Below the pieces are notes generated by a model that saw only the letters and a list, made by a program, of their open reading frames with translations, was not told where the DNA came from and ran no database searches. Both the position numbers and the translations under genes were made by a program. This document shows positions 18,229 to 25,986 of a DNA stretch of 64,000 nt, one piece after another. This DNA is from Mycobacterium sp. IS-1742 (GTDB lineage: Bacteria; Actinomycetota; Actinomycetes; Mycobacteriales; Mycobacteriaceae). The stretch is from positions 109,105 to 173,104 of the forward strand of contig NZ_LQIV01000002.1 of the NCBI RefSeq assembly GCF_001500125.1, read 5' to 3'. Position 1 is the first letter of the stretch. The number at the start of each line of letters is the position of its first letter.

Positions 18229-19137
18229 TTGAGCGCCAAGCGCACAAGTGTGAGTAGACGCCCCGAACTGGCGCGCCGCCTGTTCGACCGCATCGAGCCC
18301 GTGCACGCCGTCACCTACTTCGCTCCGGAGGCGCGTTCGGCCCTCGACGGCCTCGGGTACCGCGGTTTCTGGATGGGGTACTTCGCCGCCCGCTCCGCAC
18401 CGCTGGGCCGGGTCCCCACCGAGGTGGTGACCGCGATCTTCTACAACTTCGCCCCCGAGAGGGTCGCCAAGGCGTTGCCCGCGGCGTGGGAGATCGCTGC
18501 GCCGGATGCGGCGCTGCGGGCCAGGGAGCAGTCGGCGGTGGCGGCGCTGAACCGCTGCGGCCTCCATGACGGGGAGGCGATGCGCACCGCCGCGGCGCTG
18601 GCCGCGAAGGCCGCGCGCGATCTGCCCGTGGACGGTCGGCCGCTGTACGCGGCGAACGCGTCGCTGGACTGGCCCGACGATCCGGTCGCCGTCCTGTGGC
18701 ATGCCGCCACTCTGCTGCGTGAGCACCGCGGCGACGGGCACGTCGCGGTGCTGGCCGCGGAGGGTGTGAGCGGCCGTGAGTGCAACGTGCTGCATGCGGC
18801 GGCAGGCCGGGTGCCGCGCGAGATGATCATGCGCAGCCGCGACTACGACGATGCGCAGTGGCAGCACTACACCGACCGCCTGGCGGGGCGGGGCCTGCTC
18901 GACGGCGGGGGTCAGCTCACCGCGGCCGGCCACGCGCTCAAACAGCGGATCGAGGACGCCACCGACACGCTGGCGGTGAGCGCCCTCGACGGTCTCGACG
19001 ACCACGAGGTCGAGACGCTGTTCCAGACGCTGACGCCGCTCACCCGTACGGTGGTCGCCGCCGATATCGTCCCCGACGCCACTCCGATGGGCCTGTCCCG
19101 CGCCGATCTCGAGGACGCCGGCGCCCACCTGGGCTGA
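18229..19137 (+). CDS. SCO6745-family protein (helix-turn-helix-like)
   Basis: A protein of up to 302 residues with RPELARRLFDRIEPVHAVTYFAPEA near the start, the signature of the SCO6745 family common in actinobacteria. The fold is all-alpha with a likely winged-helix-like C-terminal part (about 190-250). Function is not established. The TTG at 18229 lies 7 nt after the RDD stop; a GTG at 18250 (then SRRPELARR) matches the usual family start better and is a real alternative. It converges on the DUF3140 gene. Confidence 0.8.
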   Translation: MSAKRTSVSRRPELARRLFDRIEPVHAVTYFAPEARSALDGLGYRGFWMGYFAARSAPLGRVPTEVVTAIFYNFAPERVAKALPAAWEIAAPDAALRAREQSAVAALNRCGLHDGEAMRTAAALAAKAARDLPVDGRPLYAANASLDWPDDPVAVLWHAATLLREHRGDGHVAVLAAEGVSGRECNVLHAAAGRVPREMIMRSRDYDDAQWQHYTDRLAGRGLLDGGGQLTAAGHALKQRIEDATDTLAVSALDGLDDHEVETLFQTLTPLTRTVVAADIVPDATPMGLSRADLEDAGAHLG

Positions 19138-19143
19138 AGCAGG

Positions 19144-19482
19144 TCACTTCTTCAGCGGGTCGTGGCCCCAGTTCATCAGCGAGTACCGCCACGGGGTGTT
19201 CTCGACGTCGCCCGACGGTCGTTGCGCGAGATGCCGGTTGACGTATCCGACGACCTTGCGCATGTGGGCGTGGTCGTCGTCGCTCAGGTCGGCCTTCTTG
19301 GTGTGCAGGATCGACACGATGTGGCGCCCGCTGGCGTGCCCGGTGGCCTCGCCGCCGCCCGATTTCTGCCCCACCGACTTCGACTCGTCGGTGTCCAGCC
19401 AGGTCTCGAGTTCACCGGCGGTCATGTTGACCGCGTCCTTGAACTGCGACCACGTCTCCTCGGCGTCGTTGCCGGAAGTCAT
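19144..19482 (-). CDS. DUF3140 family protein
   Basis: A 112-residue hydrophilic protein with TWLDTDESKSVGQKSG-type and GHASGRHIVSIL motifs and DDDHAHMRKVVGYVNRHLAQRP, typical of the DUF3140 family, followed by the ending RYSLMNWGHDPLKK. These proteins are often next to DUF2945 proteins, as here (10-nt gap), and the pair is probably an operon. They are linked in some bacteria to DNA-binding or stress roles, but the function is not known. Confidence 0.82.
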   Translation of the reverse strand: MTSGNDAEETWSQFKDAVNMTAGELETWLDTDESKSVGQKSGGGEATGHASGRHIVSILHTKKADLSDDDHAHMRKVVGYVNRHLAQRPSGDVENTPWRYSLMNWGHDPLKK

Positions 19483-19492
19483 CGGGTGTCCG

Positions 19493-19705
19493 TCACTTCT
19501 TGTCGAGCGCGCCGGGCTTGTGCACGGCGTCGTTGCCGCTCTTGTCGCTGACCACCCGGTACTGCGGTTCGTCCTTGGACGCCTTCACCTTGCGGCCGGC
19601 CGCCTCGGTCTCCGAGGTGATCTTCTCGACGACTTCGCCCTCGGCGGTGCTGCCGTGGCTCTGCCAGGTGACCTTGTCGCCCTTCTTGAATTCCTGATCG
19701 CTCAT
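19493..19705 (-). CDS. DUF2945 (HVA1-like) small protein
   Basis: A 70-residue protein with FKKGDKVTWQSHGSTAEGEV, the opening of the DUF2945/hypervirulence-associated small beta-barrel (Tudor-like) family, and YRVVSDKSGNDAVHKPGAL near the end. It is highly charged and soluble. It is the first gene of a two-gene unit with the DUF3140 protein. Function unknown; stress-linked occurrence is common in this family. Confidence 0.85.
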   Translation of the reverse strand: MSDQEFKKGDKVTWQSHGSTAEGEVVEKITSETEAAGRKVKASKDEPQYRVVSDKSGNDAVHKPGALDKK

Positions 19706-19773
19706 GACGGGCGGGTACCCACCGGTTCCGCGGTCACCCGGGCCGCGGCGCCGACGTCATATTTTCGTCGTCC

Positions 19774-20103
19774 CTAGCGCGGGGCGTACATGATGAGGCC
19801 GACCCCGGCCAGGCAGATGAGCGCGCCGGTGACGTCCCAGCGATCGGGACGGAACCCGTCGACCACCACGCCCCACAGCAGCGACCCCGCCACGAACACC
19901 CCGCCGTAGGCGGCGAGGATGCGGCCGAAGTGGGCGTCGGGCTGAAACGCCGCCACGAAGCCGTAGGCGCCCAGCGCGATGACCCCGGCGCCCGCCCAGA
20001 GCCAGCCGCGGTGTTCGCGCACCCCCTGCCACACCAGCCAAGCGCCGCCGATCTCGAGCAGTGCGGCGAGGACGAACAGGATGGCGGACTTGAGCACGGA
20101 CAC
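19774..20103 (-). CDS. YnfA/UPF0060 family membrane protein
   Basis: From the GTG at 20103 the product has 109 residues, the normal length for UPF0060. There are four membrane helices and the family motifs [16 protein letters not shown] and [19 protein letters not shown]. The family is related to small multidrug-resistance transporters and may export small cations. An upstream ATG at 20136 would add eleven polar residues absent from relatives. Confidence 0.85.
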   Translation of the reverse strand: MSVLKSAILFVLAALLEIGGAWLVWQGVREHRGWLWAGAGVIALGAYGFVAAFQPDAHFGRILAAYGGVFVAGSLLWGVVVDGFRPDRWDVTGALICLAGVGLIMYAPR

Positions 20104-20181
20104 GCCCGTCAGCCTGCCGTGAGTGTGCGCGAACAACCGAATGTCGGCGGCGTGTCGCGCAGCAGACGCGCGCGCTCGGCG

Positions 20182-22185
20182 TCAGGAGCGGGCGATGTTG
20201 CGGTTCCACTCCAGCCAGCCGATGCCGGTGCGGCCGTCTCCGGTGGTCACCGCCGCCCACGCCCGGGGGAATTGGCTGACGCGACCGTCGTCCGCGGTCA
20301 GCATCACGGGTGCGAAGCCCCGGATGTCCACGTCGACGGTCAGGTCGCCGGGTTGCACCGTCAGCGAGGTGGTGACGGGCAGACCGGTGTCGGCGAACGT
20401 CGCCTGTGCGGTCATCTCGGTGGTCTCGGTCAGGGCGGCGCCCGGCGGCTGGACGTACCCGATGCTCATCGGGCCCATCCCGGGGATCCGCAGGTCGACG
20501 CCGTGCAGGTGGGTGTCGTCGTCGAGGTGCAATGCGTTCCACACCCAGTCCATCGCCCACCAGTCGCGCACCCCCCACGAGTGGTCCCGCTGTCCGGGCA
20601 CGGCGTCGACTGTGTACTCGCGGCCGTCGGCGCTGATCGTGCCCGACACCGTGCAGGCGATCTCGTATCGCGACGTGATGCGGTACTGGTAGGGCGTGCC
20701 GACGGTCGTCCACGTCAGATCCATGCTCAGGTCGACCGGACGGCCTGCTTCCCCGCGCAGCAGTGCGGCGGGATCGTCGTACGCCTCCCCGCGGCCGCGG
20801 ACGGTGACCCGGTAGGTGCGCAGCGGTTCGACGGGCTCGAGCCCGAGAGATGCGCTGTCCGTGGTGGTTTCGGTGTAGCGGTCCGGTAGCGGGGCCTCGA
20901 AGTCCACGATCCCGATCGTCGGCATGCCCGGTCCGCACACCAGCGCATTCACCCAGGCGGCGTTGCGGTTCGGGTACAGCCCGAGCCGGACCCAGCCGCC
21001 GACATCCTGTGCCCCGTCGGCGAAGTCGAAATACCAGCTCTCGTTCCAGAGTTCCTCGTCGCCGGGCGGGTGTGAGCCCTCGTCGTCGGCGCCTGGCTGC
21101 AGGGGGTCCCCCGCGGACGGCTCCGGCAGGGCGGCGAGCGCGTCGGTGTCGAGCACGTGTTCGCAATGGCGGCGCAGCATGGTCATGAACATCTCGTCGC
21201 CGCGTTCGGTCCGCGCGACGAGCATCGAGGACACGATCGCCATCATCACGCCGAAGAAGCTCTGGCGGCGGACCCCGTCGCGGACGGCCGCCAGGTCCAC
21301 CGGCGCCTGCGCGCCCAGCGCCTCGTGGTAGGCGCGCAGCAGCGCGTCGTAGTGCGCGCGCCGATCCTCCACCGGCAGTGCGCATCCCAGGAAGTAGGCC
21401 ACGTCGGTGAACGCGGGGCCCCAGGTGACGGTCTGCCAGTCGACGACGGTCAGGGGCCGGTCCGCGCCGGGCCGGCCGAACAGCATGTTGTCGAGCCGGT
21501 AGTCGCCGTGGATGAGCCCGTGCGGACGCTCGGGGGCGCCCTCGGCGTCGAGGTAGGCATCGAACACCGCGACCAGGCGCTCGCAGACGGCGCGGTGCTC
21601 CGGGGCGATCGCGTCACCGTAGCGGTCGGCGAAGCCGGCCCACAGCTGTCCGATGAGCGCCTGATTCATCGGTGACTCGCGGTTGAGCCAGTCGGCGTCG
21701 GCGAGGGTGGCGTTGCCGAGCAGCGGACCGTGCACCCGGCCGAGCTCGGCCAGCGCCAGGGTCGCCTGCTCGACCGTTGCGCCGCGGATCTCGTCGCCGA
21801 CCACCGCGGGCGCCGCATCGCCCAGCAGCAGGTCGAAGGCACCGGTCTCGCCGTTGTAGGCCGCGTGGTAGCAGGGCGCCACCGGACCGGGCAGGCCCGG
21901 GGCGATGTCGGTGTAGAACCGCACCTCCCGCTCGTAGAGCCCGAGCGCCAACCCGGTCTGGCGGCTGTTGGCGTCGGTCGCGGCGACCTTGAGGACCACC
22001 GATTCCGGTCCGGCCGTCGCGGTGTCGGCCCAGGTGAGCGAGACGCGGTAGCACTCGCTCATCTGGCCGGTGCCGATGCGTTCGAAGCCGAAGTCGGCGA
22101 CGGTGCCCGCGCCCAGCACGGTGGTCAGCCACTCGGCGGTCAGGTCCGCGGGACTTTCGATGACGAGGTCTGCAGTGTGAGCCAC
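20182..22185 (-). CDS. APH/EcKinase-like phosphotransferase fused to a second, lipocalin/CrtC-like domain
   Basis: The GTG at 22185 opens a 667-residue protein. Residues 1-350 match aminoglycoside/ecdysteroid-kinase-like phosphotransferases: Lys66 in VVLKVA, HGDYRLDN at 226-233 (catalytic loop) and VVDWQ at 247-251 (metal site). Residues about 375-667 form a separate, beta-rich domain with DELWNES-like start, WYFDFADG, GQRDHSWGVRDWW and GWLEWNRN, reminiscent of CrtC/tocopherol-cyclase-like (DUF7064/7065-type) domains. The kinase might phosphorylate a lipid or steroid-like alcohol bound by the C-terminal domain; this is inference. A -10 hexamer and a palindrome lie just upstream. Confidence 0.82.
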   Translation of the reverse strand: MAHTADLVIESPADLTAEWLTTVLGAGTVADFGFERIGTGQMSECYRVSLTWADTATAGPESVVLKVAATDANSRQTGLALGLYEREVRFYTDIAPGLPGPVAPCYHAAYNGETGAFDLLLGDAAPAVVGDEIRGATVEQATLALAELGRVHGPLLGNATLADADWLNRESPMNQALIGQLWAGFADRYGDAIAPEHRAVCERLVAVFDAYLDAEGAPERPHGLIHGDYRLDNMLFGRPGADRPLTVVDWQTVTWGPAFTDVAYFLGCALPVEDRRAHYDALLRAYHEALGAQAPVDLAAVRDGVRRQSFFGVMMAIVSSMLVARTERGDEMFMTMLRRHCEHVLDTDALAALPEPSAGDPLQPGADDEGSHPPGDEELWNESWYFDFADGAQDVGGWVRLGLYPNRNAAWVNALVCGPGMPTIGIVDFEAPLPDRYTETTTDSASLGLEPVEPLRTYRVTVRGRGEAYDDPAALLRGEAGRPVDLSMDLTWTTVGTPYQYRITSRYEIACTVSGTISADGREYTVDAVPGQRDHSWGVRDWWAMDWVWNALHLDDDTHLHGVDLRIPGMGPMSIGYVQPPGAALTETTEMTAQATFADTGLPVTTSLTVQPGDLTVDVDIRGFAPVMLTADDGRVSQFPRAWAAVTTGDGRTGIGWLEWNRNIARS

Positions 22186-22191
22186 GCGATG

Positions 22192-22233
22192 AACCTAGCA
22201 GTGGGCTGCATCACAGTGTTGACGGGTGTCAAC
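22192..22233 (-). promoter_or_regulatory. Leaderless-type promoter and palindrome upstream of the kinase fusion gene
   Basis: On the minus strand TAGGTT (22197-22192) lies 6 nt before the GTG at 22185, so transcription probably begins at or next to the start codon. GTTGAC-GGGT-GTCAAC (22218-22233) is a perfect palindrome with 6-bp arms that would overlap the upstream part of this promoter, a good position for a repressor. Confidence 0.5.
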
Positions 22234-22246
22234 CACCCGCGGCGGC

Positions 22247-23755
22247 TCAGCGTGCGGAGAGCGTGAAGCCTTCCCAGGCCTGCCTGCGGTCGGCATCGGG
22301 GTCGTACTCGACACGCGGCCTGCGGTCGAAGACGAGCACCGCACGCTGATCGGCGCGGTAGGGCTCCCACCCGTCGCCGGGCGAACCGGTCCGGCTGAAC
22401 GCCCGCCACCGGCGCTGGACGTCTCTGCTCACCGTGACGGCCGAACGCCGGTCGGCGGCCGCGGTCAGCAGCGAACCGAACCTGGTCCGGTAGGTGTCGA
22501 ACACCGCGAGCAGTTCCGTCGCGTGCGTCGCGCCCAGCCCCGACCACTTCAGCGTGCGCGGTGCGTAGTCGTAGCGGTACACGTAGGTCGGGGCGTGACG
22601 TGAGTGGGCCTCGGAGATCTGCCACGTGGCGGTGCCGAACGCGAAGTCTCCGCCCAGTTGCATACACGCCGACGCGTCCGGATAGCCCGGGTAGGCGCTG
22701 GTGATCCGGGCGCGGCGCTCGGCATCCGAATCGGCCAGCAGCGTCTCGATCATCGGCTCCGACATCGGCAGCAGCGGCAGGAACCGGCTGAACAGCCGAC
22801 CTTCCTCGGCGTTGTTGCCCACGATCAGCGGCACCCGGTGCGCGCTGCCCTCGGCCATCGCCGCGACGGGTTCGACGGGCAGGTAGTCGGTGCCGTAGGA
22901 CGGTCCGACCGGGAACGCGCCCGGCATATGCGTCATCCCCCGCCGGATCAGGTGCTCGAGCGCGTTGCCCAGCTCGACGGGCCGGGCGGCCATCAACGCG
23001 GCGGCGCCGTCCTGGGGACGCGCCCCGAGCAGCTCGACGAAGCGTTCGGCGAACACCGCGGCGGCGTCGTGGGAGCGCACCATGCCGCTGGCTGGGCTCT
23101 GCGAGATCGCTTGGTGGAAAAGGCCTTTGGCCTGCGGTACGGCGAGCAGTGTGGCGACCGCGTGGGCGCCGGCGCTCTCGCCGAAGATCGTGACGTTGCC
23201 CGGGTCGCCACCGAACACCGCGATGTTGTCCCGAACCCACCGCAGCGCCATCACCAGGTCGCGCAGGAACAGGTTCCCGTCGATCGGGTTGTCCGGGGTG
23301 GACAGGGACGAGAAGTCCATACAGCCCAGCGGGCCGAGGCGGTAGTTCACCGACACGTAGACGCACCCGCGGCGGGCCATCGCGGCGCCGTCGTAGATCG
23401 GGGTGGCCGAACTGCCGAACGCGTATCCCCCGCCGTGGATGAAGAACATCACCGGCAGCGGACCGTCCGCCGGCTTCTCCGGGGCCACCACGTTGAGCGT
23501 CAGGCAGTCCTCGCTCATCGGCTGGCGCTTCCCCACACCGAGGAGCGTGTACTTGGGGTCCTGGGGGGCGCAGTTGCCCACGCTGTGGCAGTACCGGACC
23601 CCGCGCCACGGCTCGGCGGGCAGCGGGGCGCGGAACCGGCGGCGCCCCACGGGCGGCTGGGCGTAGGGGATGGCTCGCCACCGGTGGACCCGGTCGCGGG
23701 TGAACCCCTCGATCGTTCCGGTGCTGATGGTTGCGCGGACGGTACGCTCGTGCAT
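22247..23755 (-). CDS. lipT: Type-B carboxylesterase (LipT-like)
   Basis: A 502-residue carboxylesterase. The oxyanion-hole HGGG is at 107-110, the nucleophile elbow GESAG has Ser194, and SEDCLTLNVV (81-90) is the type-B signature. It would hydrolyse esters. The symbol is given because a lipoprotein gene like lppI lies divergently beside it, as Rv2045c (lipT) and Rv2046 (lppI) do in M. tuberculosis. The start ATG has a -10 hexamer 6 nt upstream and a 20-bp palindrome over it. No signal peptide is evident. Confidence 0.82.
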   Translation of the reverse strand: MHERTVRATISTGTIEGFTRDRVHRWRAIPYAQPPVGRRRFRAPLPAEPWRGVRYCHSVGNCAPQDPKYTLLGVGKRQPMSEDCLTLNVVAPEKPADGPLPVMFFIHGGGYAFGSSATPIYDGAAMARRGCVYVSVNYRLGPLGCMDFSSLSTPDNPIDGNLFLRDLVMALRWVRDNIAVFGGDPGNVTIFGESAGAHAVATLLAVPQAKGLFHQAISQSPASGMVRSHDAAAVFAERFVELLGARPQDGAAALMAARPVELGNALEHLIRRGMTHMPGAFPVGPSYGTDYLPVEPVAAMAEGSAHRVPLIVGNNAEEGRLFSRFLPLLPMSEPMIETLLADSDAERRARITSAYPGYPDASACMQLGGDFAFGTATWQISEAHSRHAPTYVYRYDYAPRTLKWSGLGATHATELLAVFDTYRTRFGSLLTAAADRRSAVTVSRDVQRRWRAFSRTGSPGDGWEPYRADQRAVLVFDRRPRVEYDPDADRRQAWEGFTLSAR

Positions 23756-23775
23756 GTTTCGACGGTAGTCGAAAC
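23756..23775 (-). promoter_or_regulatory. 20-bp palindromic operator over the lipT -10 box
   Basis: GTTTCGAC-GGTA-GTCGAAAC is a perfect inverted repeat with 8-bp arms. It starts at the base next to the lipT ATG. On the minus strand it contains TACCGT (23767-23762), a TANNNT -10 hexamer 6 nt before the ATG. A protein bound here would block lipT transcription directly. The form fits a TetR- or GntR-type dimer, but no regulator gene is adjacent. Confidence 0.6.
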
Positions 23776-23820
23776 ACCTCGGCGCGGCCGCGCCTGACCG
23801 GGGGTTGCGTGTCGGCCCGC

Positions 23821-23826
23821 TAGCCT
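23821..23826 (+). promoter_or_regulatory. -10 hexamer of a leaderless lppI-like transcript
   Basis: TAGCCT (fits TANNNT) ends 7 nt before the ATG at 23834. There is no Shine-Dalgarno in between. The expected transcription start is at or within two bases of the ATG. Confidence 0.5.
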
Positions 23827-23833
23827 GGCGACC

Positions 23834-24526
23834 ATGCGGATTGCTGTGATACTGGCGGCGTCTGTGCTGGTCGCGGGTTGTTCGCAGGCGGTCGACGAGC
23901 AGTCGCGGCAGACGGACCCGACGATGTCGGCGCCGTCCGGCACCACCCGCACCTCACCGACGCCGACCTCGACGCCGAAACCCCCACCGACCAGGGCCCC
24001 GGCGCCCGGGGCGCCGATCGGCGAGGTGATCCGGTGGATCGAGGCAGCGCCCCCGGCCGCACCCGAGGGGTTCCGCACGGTGAGCCGCGAAGGGGCCGCC
24101 ACCGAGCTCGGTGGCGGCGGCGTCGCGTTCACCACGCCCGCAGGCACGTCGAAGTGCGTCACCGACCGCCGCGCCGAAGGGGCGTTGACCTGTCTGGTGG
24201 ATCTGCGGGAGCCCCCGGCGCGTCCGCGCGAGGTGTACGGCGAATGGAAGGGCGGCTGGGTCGACTTCCCCGGGGCCACCCTGGATGTCGGTTCGGCGCA
24301 CGCCGATCCCGGTCCGTTCTCCGACGGATTCGGTGTCGAACTGCCCTACGGGCAGGCGTTGAACTTCGGCGACTACCGCTGCCGCACCGACCCGTCGGGT
24401 CTGTTCTGTGTCAACTACGCCCACCAGTCGGCGGCGCGGTTGAGCGACACCGGCGTCGAACCGTTCGGCTGTCTGCAGCAGGTGACGCCACCGCCGCCGG
24501 ACATCGGCGCCCGCTACAGCTGCTGA
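23834..24526 (+). CDS. lppI: Lipoprotein (LppI-like)
   Basis: A 230-residue lipoprotein: short signal peptide ending in the lipobox LVAGC (Cys16), then a Thr/Pro-rich linker (about residues 30-60) and a compact domain with cysteines in TSKCVTDRR, ALTCLVDL, YRCRTD, LFCVNY and the final YSC. The many cysteines suggest disulfides outside the membrane. It is divergent from lipT, the same arrangement as Rv2046/Rv2045c, which supports the symbol. Function unknown. Confidence 0.75.
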   Translation: MRIAVILAASVLVAGCSQAVDEQSRQTDPTMSAPSGTTRTSPTPTSTPKPPPTRAPAPGAPIGEVIRWIEAAPPAAPEGFRTVSREGAATELGGGGVAFTTPAGTSKCVTDRRAEGALTCLVDLREPPARPREVYGEWKGGWVDFPGATLDVGSAHADPGPFSDGFGVELPYGQALNFGDYRCRTDPSGLFCVNYAHQSAARLSDTGVEPFGCLQQVTPPPPDIGARYSC

Positions 24527-24541
24527 CCGCGGCCGGCGGCG

Positions 24542-25117
24542 TCAGTCCGCCGGACGCGCCCGTTCCCGGGCCCGCTGCGGGTAGGCGTGCGTCATCCCGA
24601 TGGCGCCGACGATGACGACGACGGGCACGACGTAGTTGGTCCAGTCCCGGGTGTGCGGGACCTGCGCGGCGAGCAACCCGAGCAGTGCGATCAGCGAGAA
24701 CACCAACGCCCACATCAGGGTCAGCACCTGATTGGTGCGCCGGAAGGCCGGCTCCTCCCAATCCTGCAGCGGCACAGACTCTCTGGCGTACTGCTCGGTG
24801 AACGGAACGAATGCCAGCGACACCAGCGTCATCACCGCCAGCACGGCGCTGGACAGCGTGGTCGCGTAGGTGTCCATCCAGTCGCGGTCGGCGGCGCCGA
24901 CGGCGGTCGCGACGACCGTCACGCCGAAGAAGAACACGATCGTGACGATGTCGAGCAGCCGGGGTCCGCCCCGTCCCATCGCGATTCCCAGGATGACGGC
25001 GGACAGGACTGCGCAGAGCGCGCCGAACTTCCACGTGCTCGGGCCGTCGGCGACGACCCAGTAGATGATCCACGGCACGAACCCGACGAACGGGCTTCGG
25101 TCGAACCAGTCATCCAT
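24542..25117 (-). CDS. Integral membrane protein, six helices
   Basis: From the ATG at 25117 the product has 191 residues and about six membrane helices, with a GFVPWIIYWVVADGPSTWKFG opening half and a short basic tail (RARERARP). No signature for a transporter class was recognised. The arrangement resembles septation-protein-A-like or DUF membrane proteins, but this is weak. The frame is open far upstream in a low-quality stretch, so the first good ATG before a hydrophobic start was chosen. It converges on lppI with a 15-nt gap. Confidence 0.65.
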   Translation of the reverse strand: MDDWFDRSPFVGFVPWIIYWVVADGPSTWKFGALCAVLSAVILGIAMGRGGPRLLDIVTIVFFFGVTVVATAVGAADRDWMDTYATTLSSAVLAVMTLVSLAFVPFTEQYARESVPLQDWEEPAFRRTNQVLTLMWALVFSLIALLGLLAAQVPHTRDWTNYVVPVVVIVGAIGMTHAYPQRARERARPAD

Positions 25118-25176
25118 CAGTTCCGCAGCGTACGCCCGGTGGGCGCGCCGGGACGGAAGGCCGACGGACCGGATGC

Positions 25177-25920
25177 TCAGGACGGCGGCAGCCGGAAGTC
25201 GCCGTCGACGATCACGGCCTCGACGGGTTGACCGCCGATGGTGGCTCCCCACGTGCCGTCCGGCCGCTGCTGGAGCTGACCGGCCCGCTGCAGCAGTCGC
25301 CGGTTGCGCACCTCGGCGCGGAACTGCTCGTCCTTGAGCTGCTGCTGTTTCTCGAAGATGTTCTGGTCGTCGTCTCGGCCGAAATCCCCGCCGAGGCCGC
25401 CGAACTGCACACCGACGGCGGAACCGTTGGGCCGCAGCACCCACGACTCGCGCACGCCGCCCAGTGCCGCGGTGTACATGCCTGCCGGCGCGGGCACCTC
25501 GGCGGCGGTGAACGCGTAAGTGACGCCGTCCATCGTCAGATCGCCCTCGACGTCGTCGCCGTCGAAGGAGGCCTCCAGCGTGTCGCGGAACTTCGACGTG
25601 GCCTGGATCGCGCCGTCGGCCTGGTCGCCGAAGAACCACGCTTCGTCGTCGGTGCCGTTGCACGCGTACGCGGCGAACCGGTCGCCGTCGACGGCGATCC
25701 CGATCGTCATCGTGCGGCCGTCCTTCTCCATATCGGCGATGTACTTGGCCGAGCGAGGGAACGCCTCTGTGGATGCGGGTGCGGCGGTGGTGCCCGGCGC
25801 GGACGCCGTCGTCTCGGTGGTGGACTCCCCGCCCGAGCACGCGGACAGCGTGCCGAACGCGCAGATCGCACTGGCCCCGAGAAGCAGGATGCGGGTGTGT
25901 CGACGGATGTGTTGTGTCAT
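25177..25920 (-). CDS. Lipoprotein of unknown function
   Basis: A 247-residue protein with a signal peptide and lipobox LSAC (Cys28), a Ser/Thr/Ala-rich linker (about 29-52), then a domain that starts AKYIADMEKDGRTMTIGIAVDG. The middle has NGTDDEAWFFGDQAD; the end is Gln/Arg-rich (QQQLKDEQFRAEVRNRRLLQ) and ends in EAVIVDGDFRLPPS. The family looks conserved in mycobacteria but was not named. Three 11-bp direct repeats lie 35-66 bp upstream of its ATG. Confidence 0.75.
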   Translation of the reverse strand: MTQHIRRHTRILLLGASAICAFGTLSACSGGESTTETTASAPGTTAAPASTEAFPRSAKYIADMEKDGRTMTIGIAVDGDRFAAYACNGTDDEAWFFGDQADGAIQATSKFRDTLEASFDGDDVEGDLTMDGVTYAFTAAEVPAPAGMYTAALGGVRESWVLRPNGSAVGVQFGGLGGDFGRDDDQNIFEKQQQLKDEQFRAEVRNRRLLQRAGQLQQRPDGTWGATIGGQPVEAVIVDGDFRLPPS

Positions 25921-25954
25921 GTGACCAGCATGGATTCCCGATTCGGGCGTTACA

Positions 25955-25986
25955 TGGAGAATCGGTGGAGATTGGGTGGAGATCAG
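25955..25986. promoter_or_regulatory. Three tandem 11-bp direct repeats, probable regulator sites
   Basis: Units TGGAGAATCGG (25955-25965), TGGAGATTGGG (25966-25976) and TGGAGATCAG (25977-25986) follow each other with exact 11-bp spacing. They lie upstream of the lipoprotein gene and overlap the stop codon (25983-25985) of the winged-helix/hydrolase gene. PhoB/OmpR-type winged helices bind 11-bp direct repeats, so the neighbouring regulator is the natural candidate. A CCCGATTCGGG palindrome (25937-25947) lies between the repeats and the lipoprotein ATG. Confidence 0.55.
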
